A DNA stretch of 64,000 nucleotides from UBA9630 sp037137555 (GTDB taxonomy: Bacteria; Patescibacteriota; Minisyncoccia; Moranbacterales; UBA2206): positions 1-64,000 of the forward strand of contig JBAXKA010000001.1 in assembly GCA_037137555.1 (NCBI GenBank), written 5' to 3'. The translations under genes and the position numbers were made by a program. This document shows positions 35,057-42,600 of this stretch, in pieces. Each line of letters opens with the position of its first letter. Positions within the stretch are counted from its first letter, which is position 1. The notes under the pieces were generated by a model. The model ran no database searches, was not told the origin of the DNA, and worked only from the letters and a program-made list of their open reading frames with translations.

Positions 35057-36007
35057 TTATTTATTTTTATTCCGACTATACCGAATCAATCCGGCAAACG
35101 GAATTATTTCTAAACCTTTTTTTTCCAGCTCATCCAAAAATAAATTCATGCCGATTGAATCTGATGAAATGTGTCCGGCAATCACTACATTGATGTGTGC
35201 CGCTTCTGCTGCTTTTCTGTGATCTTCACTTTGATGCATGCCAATAATCGTTCCCACTCCAGCATTCGCCATGGCTTGATAAATTTCCTTTGAACCTTCC
35301 GTGCCTCCAGTAATTTCTGAAGCGACAATTTTTCCAGCCCGATTTTTTTTATCTCCGGAAAAAAGCACCGGTCCCGCTCCTTGCTTTTTAGCTTCTTGAT
35401 ATTCCGGCACTCGTTCCAGAATTTCCAAAACTTCTCCCACATAACGGGGATTTTCTTTTGCAATTTGTTTTGTGATAAACTGGGCCACTAAATTATCCGC
35501 TGGTGTATGAATATTGATTAAATTTATTTTCAAAAGTCGTGCCGCATCTACCGTCACAAAATGATTAACCGGATTTAAGCCCCGTGCCACTTCCGAAATT
35601 CTTTTGTGAATCATTTTTTCAGCAATATTAACTGGCACGCCAATTTTTTCCATCAAATCAATTTGCAAATCCATCACCGCATCCAGACCAGAAAGTGCCA
35701 AGCCCACTGGATGATGATTGATTACCAAATCCACACCAAGCTCTCGTGCCAAAATTAAACCGCCGACAGAGATGTCGATGCCCGCCAAGATTTTCTTGAT
35801 TTTTTTTGCACCGTTGTCATTATGAATCCGCGAATCAGCATACGGATTAGTTAGCCTCTCTTTGTCAAAATATTTTTGTTCTTCTTTTGGAAGTTTATTA
35901 TATTCTGTTTTTTTATGTGCCAAATAATCTTCAATTTCTTTTTTAGTACGAAAATCATTTTTAATTCCCAGCTCAATGGCTAAATTATAGATTTCTTGGA
36001 TTAGCAT
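35057..36007 (-). CDS. NIF3-like dinuclear-metal protein
   Basis: About 316 aa from ATG 36007 (MLIQEIYNLAIELG); the frame to 36073 has no family support. NIF3/YbgI fold: DLVINHHPVGLALSGLD gives the conserved HH metal pair, VNIAEKMIH and NIHTPADN follow, and GMHQSEDH and AGHISSDSIG lie near the end. Possible GTP cyclohydrolase I-like or metal-dependent hydrolase; biological role unsettled. First gene of the run that continues with the methylase. Confidence 0.85.
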   Translation of the reverse strand: MLIQEIYNLAIELGIKNDFRTKKEIEDYLAHKKTEYNKLPKEEQKYFDKERLTNPYADSRIHNDNGAKKIKKILAGIDISVGGLILARELGVDLVINHHPVGLALSGLDAVMDLQIDLMEKIGVPVNIAEKMIHKRISEVARGLNPVNHFVTVDAARLLKINLINIHTPADNLVAQFITKQIAKENPRYVGEVLEILERVPEYQEAKKQGAGPVLFSGDKKNRAGKIVASEITGGTEGSKEIYQAMANAGVGTIIGMHQSEDHRKAAEAAHINVVIAGHISSDSIGMNLFLDELEKKGLEIIPFAGLIRYSRNKNK

Positions 36008-36077
36008 AATATTTTTTATAAAATTTAACTTCAGCTTAATAGAAATTCTAACATAAACCAAAGAACAAAGCAAAATT

Positions 36078-36110
36078 AAAAAAGAGCAGGCAATCAGCCC
36101 ACTCTTTTTT
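36078..36110 (-). terminator. Terminator of the mntA-hepT module 1
   Basis: AAAAAAGAG(CA)GGC AATCA GCC(CA)CTCTTTTTT. On the minus strand the run of T follows the stem. A similar sequence ends module 2 (39861-39900). Confidence 0.75.
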
Positions 36111-36116
36111 GTTTTT

Positions 36117-36548
36117 TTATTTTTTAGTTACAAATTCTAAAATATAATGGCAATACTGATTATAGTCACGGAGACAATCGCCGATTGAATGATACACTTT
36201 TTCTTTATCCACATTATCATATTCATGAACTAACACATTTCTCGTTCCCGCACTTTTGGCAATTTCTTTGGCAAAATCATAAGGATAAACTTTTAATTCA
36301 GCTAAGATTAAAAAAGTCTCCGTATAGGCCAATGGAGTTCTGGATGTCTTTTCTGCCAATTCATAAACAATGTGCTGATTAATATCAATCGCACGATTAA
36401 CTATTCTTTCTAGAAATCTCTCGACTGCCGCCAATTTCACTGGGTCACTAGCCACTTCATCAAATGAATATCTGGCAAACGGCAATAGATTTTGCAATTC
36501 GTCTTCAATTAGTGTTATTTTTCTTTGAATAAAAGTTTTATTTATCAT
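36117..36548 (-). CDS. HepT-like HEPN ribonuclease toxin (module 1)
   Basis: 143 aa all-helical HEPN protein with the RX4HXY motif in RNVLVHEYDNVD (about 103-110). HepT is an RNase toxin neutralised when the MntA partner AMPylates the Tyr of this motif. It lies 6 bp after the mntA gene in the usual antitoxin-first order. Length and motif are normal, so it should be active. Confidence 0.9.
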   Translation of the reverse strand: MINKTFIQRKITLIEDELQNLLPFARYSFDEVASDPVKLAAVERFLERIVNRAIDINQHIVYELAEKTSRTPLAYTETFLILAELKVYPYDFAKEIAKSAGTRNVLVHEYDNVDKEKVYHSIGDCLRDYNQYCHYILEFVTKK

Positions 36549-36554
36549 AATGAG

Positions 36555-36983
36555 TTAGGCTTGAAGTGCTTGATTTATTATCATATATTTCCTTTGAGAC
36601 ATTTTCGCTTCAAAATCAAAAAGTGGTTTCGCATCAACAAAATAGCGATAGGATCGCGCACGCAATTCATCAAATTCATTGCGCTCGCCATAAAGCATTT
36701 TTCCTTGGAATAAGACCTCGTACGCCAATAATGGATTGGCCTTGTTCAAATTCGTCAAATCAATTAAGCCATCTGAAACATTCAATACGCGAGATAAAAA
36801 AGATAACACGGCACTATAGTTATCCATGCTTTCCCCAATATTTTTCTCTTCTGAAGTTAAGATAGCAATATCATAATCACTATTTTCTTGCGCTTTTCCG
36901 CTGGCACGCGAACCAAAAAGAATGACCATTTTTATGCCCAATTCTGATGCCTCTTTCTTAAATTTTTTATTATCAATTTCCAT
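36555..36983 (-). CDS. MntA-like nucleotidyltransferase antitoxin (module 1)
   Basis: 142 aa from ATG 36983. Minimal nucleotidyltransferase with GSX10DXD exactly met: GS at about 24, then DYD. Expected to AMPylate HepT. The upstream in-frame extension (to 37043) is encoded by the promoter repeat and is rejected. The start lies 6 nt after a TATATT -10 element, so the mRNA is predicted to be leaderless. Confidence 0.9.
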   Translation of the reverse strand: MEIDNKKFKKEASELGIKMVILFGSRASGKAQENSDYDIAILTSEEKNIGESMDNYSAVLSFLSRVLNVSDGLIDLTNLNKANPLLAYEVLFQGKMLYGERNEFDELRARSYRYFVDAKPLFDFEAKMSQRKYMIINQALQA

Positions 36984-37027
36984 ATTTCCAATATACCATA
37001 TATCCAAAAAAAACACAAAAACAAAAA
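36981..37027 (-). promoter_or_regulatory. 47-bp promoter repeat, copy 1 (mntA module 1)
   Basis: Identical to 40728-40774. The minus strand has an extended -10, TGG-TATATT (36990-36995), then GGAAAT and the ATG. The upstream T-rich stretch may act as an UP-like element; the -35 is poor (TTGTGT). Confidence 0.75.
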
Positions 37028-37098
37028 AGAGCAAGCAAATCACCCAATCTTCTTGTTTTATTTTTCTTCTTTGATTGTCGGTGGTGCATTACCAATCA

Positions 37099-38238
37099 TT
37101 AAGCCACAAAATCATGATAATTATCGCGATTTATTATCGTAAATTCTGATTGCGGATAGCTCTCCATAAATTTCTTCGGATAAGGCGCATGTGTTTTTTT
37201 CCACTTGAATTCATAGGCATGATATTTTCCACCACTATCTTCGATATAATCAATCTCACTACCAGTATAGGCTCGCCAAAAATAACTCGTCGCTATTACT
37301 TCTTGATATTTTATTTTCTTCATCCTTTCGACTACTAATAAATTCTCAAACAGTGCGCCTTGATCATTGCGATCATTCATTGCATTAAGGTTATCAATGA
37401 GAATATTTCTAATACCAAGATCATAAAAATATATTTTATCCTTTTTGGTGATTTCTTTGCGTGGATTTTTTGACAAGGCTGACAGGCGAAAAATAACAAA
37501 AGACTTTTCCAATAAATCAACATACCTGTTCACCGTCTCACTGCTCAGCTCCAGACTATCGGCCAATTCATTAATAGAAACTTCCTGTCCGATCTGAAAG
37601 GCCAGCAACTTCAGCAATTTATATATTTTATCAGATTTCTTAATCGATTCCAGTTCCAAAATATCCTTATAGAGATACGAGGTAGCAATTTCTTCTAAAA
37701 GTTTCTTTTTATTTTTCAAATTCTCCATAGTGAAAACTTCCGGATATGCTCCATGAATTAAAAAATTATCGAGATAGCCACCGAGTTCAAATTCATTATG
37801 ATAACTGGATAATTCCAAAAATGATAATGGATAGAGAGTATATGTCCAAACTCTGCCAGTTAGTGGTTCTTTTATTTTATTTGCCAATTCAAAGGAAGAT
37901 GAGCCAGTCACAATTATTTTCAAATCCTTCATTCCATCAGCCAAAATTTTCAAATTAATTCCAATATTTTCAATCCTTTGCGCCTCATCAATAAATAACA
38001 ATTCGTAACCGCTTACAAGTGATTTCAGTCTAGAAAGATCACGACTACTCAACACATCGTGGTATTTTTTCTCATCAGCATTGATTTTTAGGGTTTTCAA
38101 ATTAAGCCTGCTAATTATTTGATTCACTAGCGTCGTTTTTCCCACCTGCCTGGCGCCATAAACAATCACAATTTTATTGCTTTGAGTTAATTTGCCTATT
38201 ATTGGCTCCAAAATGGCTCTTTCAATTATTTCAACCAT
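37099..38238 (-). CDS. AAA ATPase with DUF4143 domain (paralogue 2)
   Basis: 379 aa. P-loop VYGARQVGKTT (about 27-37), Walker B LLFIDEAQRI (about 80), VTGSSSFELANKI, a winged-helix-like segment (GQEVSINELADSLELSSETVNRYVD, about 215-240), and a C-terminal GSEIDYIED nuclease-like motif. This member lacks the N-terminal lead of the other two. Preceded by a consensus promoter with palindromic repeats. Function unknown; the family is common in CPR. Confidence 0.9.
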   Translation of the reverse strand: MVEIIERAILEPIIGKLTQSNKIVIVYGARQVGKTTLVNQIISRLNLKTLKINADEKKYHDVLSSRDLSRLKSLVSGYELLFIDEAQRIENIGINLKILADGMKDLKIIVTGSSSFELANKIKEPLTGRVWTYTLYPLSFLELSSYHNEFELGGYLDNFLIHGAYPEVFTMENLKNKKKLLEEIATSYLYKDILELESIKKSDKIYKLLKLLAFQIGQEVSINELADSLELSSETVNRYVDLLEKSFVIFRLSALSKNPRKEITKKDKIYFYDLGIRNILIDNLNAMNDRNDQGALFENLLVVERMKKIKYQEVIATSYFWRAYTGSEIDYIEDSGGKYHAYEFKWKKTHAPYPKKFMESYPQSEFTIINRDNYHDFVA

Positions 38239-38318
38239 AAATATTAGCGTTAATTTTTAAGGCTAATATTAAATATTAGCGTTAATATGATTATATTACC
38301 TAACCGCTTTTCTGTCAA
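38239..38318 (-). promoter_or_regulatory. Consensus promoter with repeated operator-like sites
   Basis: Minus-strand TTGACA (38313-38318), 17-bp spacer, TATAAT (38290-38295). Downstream, AAATATTAGCGTTAAT occurs twice (38239-38254 and 38271-38286), exactly 32 bp apart. An inverted repeat GCTAATATT-A-AATATTAGC lies at 38262-38280. Fits autoregulation. Confidence 0.75.
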
Positions 38319-38362
38319 ATTTTCGCTAAAAATGGATGAATTATAGCCTGATTTTTTAGCAC

Positions 38363-38400
38363 AAAAAAAGAATCCACGCCGAGGCGGGATTCTTTTTTTT
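38363..38400. terminator. Bidirectional terminator between the ATPase genes
   Basis: AAAAAAAGAATCC and GGATTCTTTTTTT flank an inner GCC/GGC pair. It follows the 38454 gene on the minus strand. Confidence 0.85.
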
Positions 38401-38453
38401 ATTTTTTACTGAATTTGATAAAAGGTACTTGACCCCTTTTTTCTTTATCACTT

Positions 38454-39764
38454 TTATTGCAGTAACCAACGCCAAACAGGCATAACAACGATCTCTCCAC
38501 TTTCCATTCCAACTGAATCTTCCTCGCTTTCAGTTAGAATTAATGCTTTTTTCAGACCTAGCTCGCGCATAGCCGATACCGTGGCATTAATTTCTCGCTC
38601 GCGAGTTTCAAATTTTTCTAGCGATACGCAAACTTGAATTATGGCTTCTATTTTCTGTTTTTTTCTGATCAAAAAATCAACTTCGAGATTATTTTTTGTT
38701 TTATAATAATATACTTCTTCCTCTTTTTTTAATAAGTGCAAAAAAACCAAGTTTTCCAACAATTTTCCACGATCTTCATTAAAGCTAAAACTTATAGCAT
38801 TACGCAATCCCAAATCTGACGCATACACTTTGCGCGGATTAACAGCCTGCTCCTTCAAAGAATAGGCAAATTTTGGCAGGAAATAAAGCAGGAAAGGCGT
38901 TGTCAAATATTCGGAAAAACGCTCGACTGTTGAAAGGGGGATTTTTAAAAAATCCTTCACTTTATTGTAAGACATTAGAGCGGAGATGTTAGTCAAATAA
39001 AATTTTGTCAAAATCCTCAATTTCTCAGATTGCCTTATCTTAAACCGACTCAGCAAATCTCTGTTTATAATGTCCTCGAAATAATTGCGCAGAATCGTGT
39101 TTTTATCCTCTGCTGTTTTCAAAAAAACTGTTTTTGGCATACCGCCAAATTTCAAATATTCCCCAAATAGCTCCTTTATTTTTGCCTTTTGCCTTACAAT
39201 ACTAAGTTGATCAGAAATTTCGATTTTATTAAAAATCAAAAATTCCGCAAAAGTCAACGGATAGATTTTTAAAGTCAGTTGCCGTCCGGTCAAAACCGTG
39301 CTCAACTCAGAATTGAGTAAATGAGAATTGCTTCCGGATACAAAAATCGACGCCACTTTTCTTTCATGTAAACTATTCACGAATTTTTCCCAGCCAGGCA
39401 CATTTTGAATTTCATCCAACAGAATGAGCGGCTTTCCTCCCGGTTTCAAATTTTGCAAATATGTTTCATATATCTCACCCAAAAGCTCAGGGGAATATTC
39501 GCCCAAGAATCTCGCATCCTCAAAATTGACATACAAAATATCTTGAGGCAAGAATTTTTTTTCTTCCAGCATTTTTTTGGCAAACTGCAACATCAAAGTT
39601 GATTTTCCGCTTCTTCTGATTCCAATAAGCGACACTACTAAGCCAATATTAAAATATCGCTCCATTTTATCAACATATTCCTTTCTTTCTATGCCAGTTT
39701 CGATCTTTTTTTGCCAAAAATTCCAATCATTGAGAATTTCCAACAACTTTTCATTATTTATCAT
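38454..39764 (-). CDS. AAA ATPase with DUF4143 domain (paralogue 3)
   Basis: 436 aa. P-loop IGIRRSGKST (about 46-55), Walker B LILLDEIQNV (about 115), VSGSNSHLLNSE, and C-terminal NNLEVDFLIRK. It aligns over its whole length with the 23606 paralogue, including the N-terminal LNDWNFWQKKIETGIERKEYV (compare LAYWNLWGGVRETGIERVGYV). These two are closer to each other than to the 37099 gene. Own promoter at 39803-39830. Confidence 0.9.
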   Translation of the reverse strand: MINNEKLLEILNDWNFWQKKIETGIERKEYVDKMERYFNIGLVVSLIGIRRSGKSTLMLQFAKKMLEEKKFLPQDILYVNFEDARFLGEYSPELLGEIYETYLQNLKPGGKPLILLDEIQNVPGWEKFVNSLHERKVASIFVSGSNSHLLNSELSTVLTGRQLTLKIYPLTFAEFLIFNKIEISDQLSIVRQKAKIKELFGEYLKFGGMPKTVFLKTAEDKNTILRNYFEDIINRDLLSRFKIRQSEKLRILTKFYLTNISALMSYNKVKDFLKIPLSTVERFSEYLTTPFLLYFLPKFAYSLKEQAVNPRKVYASDLGLRNAISFSFNEDRGKLLENLVFLHLLKKEEEVYYYKTKNNLEVDFLIRKKQKIEAIIQVCVSLEKFETREREINATVSAMRELGLKKALILTESEEDSVGMESGEIVVMPVWRWLLQ

Positions 39765-39802
39765 ATATGTGGGTTAAGATTAGTCTTTTTTAAACTATAT
39801 GC

Positions 39803-39830
39803 AGTATAACAAATTCTGTGCTCTTGTCAA
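39803..39830 (-). promoter_or_regulatory. Promoter of ATPase paralogue 3
   Basis: Minus-strand TTGACA (39825-39830), 16-bp spacer, TATACT (39803-39808). TGTCAAATTTTC followed by CTAAAAATGG lies at the -35 here and at 38313-38336, so the two ATPase promoters share an upstream block. Confidence 0.7.
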
Positions 39831-39860
39831 ATTTTCCCTAAAAATGGCTTCAATAAAGCA

Positions 39861-39900
39861 AACAAAAAAGAGCAAGCATTTCACTCACTCTTTTTGTTTT
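39861..39900 (-). terminator. Terminator of the mntA-hepT module 2
   Basis: AACAAAAAAGAG and CTCTTTTTGTT pair around about 13 nt. Related in sequence to the terminator of module 1. Confidence 0.7.
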
Positions 39901-39907
39901 CTTTTTT

Positions 39908-40330
39908 TTATTTTGACTTTAAAAATTCATCAATATAGATTAAATATTCCTCAAATTGCGAAAGTCCATCCTTCAGATCTTGAATCATTTTTTTATTATC
40001 CACTTTATCATATTTATGCACGACCATATTTCTCAATTTAACTGCCTCCGCAATTTTATAGGAAAAATCGACTGGTATCACTCCCTTCTCGCCAAGAATA
40101 ATAAAAGTATTGCTATATGTGTCAGGAATACCAAAATTTTCTTCCACAATGATATGTGAGTTTATATCCAGCATAGTATCAACAATCAACTGAAAATTTC
40201 TTTCAAAAAATCTTAAGTTTTTAACATCACGCAATATATCAAAAACATCCAGATCTTTAATAGACTCAATTTCGCCAAGATAATTGACGATGGAACCCAT
40301 TTTAGATCTTATTAAATCATTATTGAGCAT
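39908..40330 (-). CDS. HepT-like HEPN ribonuclease toxin (module 2)
   Basis: 140 aa. RX4HXY is present in RNMVVHKYDKVD (about 100-107). Diverged from module 1's HepT but with the same motif context and length. It overlaps its mntA partner by 11 bp, where module 1 has a 6-bp gap. Expected RNase toxin silenced by AMPylation. Confidence 0.9.
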   Translation of the reverse strand: MLNNDLIRSKMGSIVNYLGEIESIKDLDVFDILRDVKNLRFFERNFQLIVDTMLDINSHIIVEENFGIPDTYSNTFIILGEKGVIPVDFSYKIAEAVKLRNMVVHKYDKVDNKKMIQDLKDGLSQFEEYLIYIDEFLKSK

Positions 40331-40730
40331 AAACTTTTTTTAATTTTTTAATTTTATTGGTGATTATACTATCTCGTATTTCAAAAAGTCGTTTAGCTTC
40401 AAAATACTCTTGCATAGTATTGACAAAAAAATATTCATATTCATTTTTAGCGTCATACAAAACTTTATTATTTTTAACAATTTCGTATTGCAACAATGGT
40501 CCGACATTTTTCAAATCAACAACATCGGCTTCTTTCTTGACTAATTGAGATAACTCAATGCTTAGACTGTCTTTTTCCAAATAATCCAACCCTCTCTCGC
40601 CAATAAAACCAAAATCGAAATCACTCATCGGGTGAGTTTTTCCACTAACTTGTGAACCAAAAAGAAGCAATAGCTTTAGGCCGTATTTTTGAGCAAGTTC
40701 TTTAATTTTCTTTTCATCAATTTTTTCCAT
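40320..40730 (-). CDS. MntA-like nucleotidyltransferase antitoxin (module 2)
   Basis: 136 aa from ATG 40730. GSX10DXD is met (GSQVSGKTHPMSDFD). It carries the same promoter repeat and leaderless-type start as module 1. The frame upstream to 40781 is promoter sequence and is rejected. Protein sequence has diverged far more than the promoter. Confidence 0.9.
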   Translation of the reverse strand: MEKIDEKKIKELAQKYGLKLLLLFGSQVSGKTHPMSDFDFGFIGERGLDYLEKDSLSIELSQLVKKEADVVDLKNVGPLLQYEIVKNNKVLYDAKNEYEYFFVNTMQEYFEAKRLFEIRDSIITNKIKKLKKVYAQ

Positions 40731-40774
40731 ATTTCCAATATACCATATATCCAAAAAAAACACAAAAACAAAAA
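40728..40774 (-). promoter_or_regulatory. 47-bp promoter repeat, copy 2 (mntA module 2)
   Basis: Base-for-base identical to 36981-37027, including the TGG-TATATT extended -10 and the 6-nt spacing to the ATG. Confidence 0.75.
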
Positions 40775-40839
40775 CCAGCACAAAAAAGAAGGGAGGGATT
40801 ACTCGAAAAAAAAGTAGCTGTAAAAAAAACTAGCAAAAG

Positions 40840-40868
40840 CAAGAGCCCCACCTAGGCGGGGCTCTTTT
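40840..40868. terminator. Terminator after the pilin genes
   Basis: AAGAGCCCC ACCTAGGC GGGGCTCTTTT: 8-bp GC-rich stem. It ends the minus-strand pilin unit (A-run on the plus strand upstream is short) and may also act on plus-strand transcripts. Confidence 0.75.
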
Positions 40869-40967
40869 CGTTTTCTTTATCCATAACGGTAACCAAAATA
40901 CTCAGAGAAAAACAATAAACCGGAAAAAAACCAAAAGAAGCAGGCGATAAAACCTGCTCCTGCAAGA

Positions 40968-41363
40968 TTAACATCCTGTAGGAAATGTTGCTCCAGTAGC
41001 ACTAATTGTCGTTGTGTTACACGCCACTGGTATGCCAACATATCTTGTAGCAGGAGTAACTGTTGGACTAGTAACAAAATCTCCATTAACACAAGCACTC
41101 GTAAGTGTAACTGACACACCATCAGGAACAGCGATTACTGCAGTTTGCGTTCCGGTTGTTCCATCACAAAACATCGTTATAGCAGGAACCATGCTTTGAG
41201 TAGAAGCCTTAAATCCAGAAATTTTCGCTTTTGTTCTTGCAGTATTCAAACTAACCAAAACAATCGAAGCTAAAATTCCGATGATTGCGATTACGATTAA
41301 AAGTTCGATTAATGTAAAGCCCTGTCTGCCGTTAGGCATGACTTTTAAATTTTTATTTTTCAT
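40968..41363 (-). CDS. Type IV pilin-like protein (second pilin)
   Basis: 131 aa. Prepilin with a leader ending MPNGRQG, then FTLIELLIVIAIIGILASIVLVSLN (Glu5 present), cut by a prepilin peptidase after Gly. The short C-terminal globular part is Thr-rich with several Cys (FCDG, SACVNG, VACN, TGC) that may form disulfides. SD AGGTGA precedes the ATG. Pilins of this size are typical for CPR. Confidence 0.9.
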   Translation of the reverse strand: MKNKNLKVMPNGRQGFTLIELLIVIAIIGILASIVLVSLNTARTKAKISGFKASTQSMVPAITMFCDGTTGTQTAVIAVPDGVSVTLTSACVNGDFVTSPTVTPATRYVGIPVACNTTTISATGATFPTGC

Positions 41364-41432
41364 TTTTTATTCACCTGTCTTTCTAGTTAACCTCGCAGTT
41401 ATTAAAAATAAGTTGCGAAATTTTATTTTTTC

Positions 41433-41480
41433 TTGCCAAATTTCACTTGATGTGAGTTCTAGCTTCGCCAGATTTGGCAA
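41433..41480 (-). other. Long-loop inverted repeat between the pilin genes
   Basis: ATTTGGCAA and TTGCCAAAT (9 bp) separated by about 30 nt, then AAAAAATAAAA on the minus strand. It could lower read-through from the first to the second pilin, but the loop is long. Confidence 0.3.
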
Positions 41481-41516
41481 AATTGTTTTCTATATTAAAT
41501 CTGTTTTTTGTCTTTC

Positions 41517-41882
41517 TTATGGACAGGCAGTGAAATCTGCGCCTGATTCTTTCAGAGTTGCTCCTGTACATGTTGCTGGAACACCGGCAATTGCTGGAGT
41601 TACTGCAACATCAGTAAAACTTCCTGCTCCGTCGCAATTGTTTCTTGCTGGCACGGTAACTGATGGTGGTGGAGTAATGTTAGTTGTGTCGCCTGTAAGA
41701 CTATCACATTCATTGACATAAGCTTTTGCCAAGCTGGCTGCTCCTGATTTAAAATCGGCTTGTTTCGCTTTGTCTCTTGCGCTACTAAGACTAACTAGCA
41801 CGATCGAAGCTAAAATTCCGATAATAGCAATCACGATTAAAAGTTCGATTAATGTGAAACCCTGCTTATTTTTATTTTTCAT
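41517..41882 (-). CDS. Type IV pilin-like protein (first pilin)
   Basis: 121 aa. MKNKNKQG then FTLIELLIVIAIIGILASIVLVSLSSARDKAK; Glu5 present. The first 40 residues are almost identical to the second pilin, and the globular parts differ, with four Cys here (NECDS, NNCDG, ATCTG, TACP). The two genes look like a duplication with diversified heads. It lies 146 bp after the nucleotidyltransferase gene. Confidence 0.92.
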   Translation of the reverse strand: MKNKNKQGFTLIELLIVIAIIGILASIVLVSLSSARDKAKQADFKSGAASLAKAYVNECDSLTGDTTNITPPPSVTVPARNNCDGAGSFTDVAVTPAIAGVPATCTGATLKESGADFTACP

Positions 41883-42027
41883 ATTTTCACCAACCTTTCT
41901 AGTTTTTAATTTTTATTTTCTTTTTATCTCAAATGCTGTCAGAAATCTAAATTTTAACTTTTTCTAGCACGAATTCTTTAATCTTTTTTGCCGCAACGAC
42001 CACAAATAATTTTTCTATTATCCTCTT

Positions 42028-42366
42028 TCATGATGATTTTTTTTCATATAAAAGCATTCCTTTTTTTGAAACCTTGGTTATAAATGGCTCCTCGAAAGAA
42101 AGCTCTTTTTTAAGCTGATTAGGGGTGTAAACAAATAAATCCATCGGAAAAGGTCTCGGGAAGATTGAACCGTCAATTTCCATGGCTGTTTTTCTATTAT
42201 CTGTTGTTTCTTTTACCACAAACAAATCTACATCTGAATCTTCCGTTGGCTCACCCCACGCCCAAGAGCCAAAAAGAATAATTTTTTCCGGCTGAAATTC
42301 CTGGACAATTTTGTCCGCCACTTCCTGAATCTTTTTTTCCATTTTCTTTCTGTTTATTACTGCCAT
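42028..42366 (-). CDS. MNT-type nucleotidyltransferase, third in the window
   Basis: 112 aa. GSX10DXD is met (GSWAWGEPTEDSDVD, about 36-50). The rest (VVKETTDNRK, then FPMDLFVYTPNQLKKE) fits the stand-alone MNT family. No HEPN gene is adjacent; instead a 64-residue basic protein overlaps its 5' end by 10 bp. Inserted between pilC and the pilins. Confidence 0.87.
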   Translation of the reverse strand: MAVINRKKMEKKIQEVADKIVQEFQPEKIILFGSWAWGEPTEDSDVDLFVVKETTDNRKTAMEIDGSIFPRPFPMDLFVYTPNQLKKELSFEEPFITKVSKKGMLLYEKKSS

Positions 42367-42551
42367 ATAGTTAGTCTATTATTACTTTGCTGATCAAATT
42401 TTTCAATCATCATCTGTTGGTATTCCACCAAAAGACCTAGTCTATAATTCAAATCTTCCAGTATGGGAATATGTTTCTTCCATACTTCTCGTTCTTTTCT
42501 TTCAGTTTTTTTTCTATCTTTTTTTATAGCTCGCTTTTTCATAAAATTCAT
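42357..42551 (-). CDS. Small basic protein upstream of the nucleotidyltransferase
   Basis: About 64 aa from ATG 42551 (SD GAGAGAG 8 nt upstream; a TTG at 42554 is also in frame). The N-terminal half is Lys/Arg-rich (KKRAIKKDRKKTERKEREVWKK), and the C-terminal half is an amphipathic helix with LNYRLGLLVEYQQMMIEKFDQQ. No family recognised. Its overlap with the nucleotidyltransferase and their own promoter suggest they work together. Confidence 0.65.
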   Translation of the reverse strand: MNFMKKRAIKKDRKKTERKEREVWKKHIPILEDLNYRLGLLVEYQQMMIEKFDQQSNNRLTIWQ

Positions 42552-42571
42552 CAAAAATTCTCTCTCTTAAT

Positions 42572-42600
42572 AGCATAGCACACTTTTAATTTTTATTGAA
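42572..42600 (-). promoter_or_regulatory. Promoter of the small-protein/nucleotidyltransferase pair
   Basis: Minus-strand TTCAAT (42595-42600), 17-bp spacer, TGC-TATGCT extended -10 (42572-42577). It overlaps the end of pilC, so the pair is separately transcribed. Confidence 0.55.

Noticed and set aside
36984..37043. Upstream starts of both mntA genes (LFFVFVFFLDIWYIGN-type peptides)
   Set aside because: The residues come from the duplicated promoter sequence, which explains their identity in the two modules; the family start is the internal ATG.
41281..41721. 146-aa plus-strand frame across both pilin genes
   Set aside because: It runs antisense to the conserved pilin N-termini and is a by-product of their composition.
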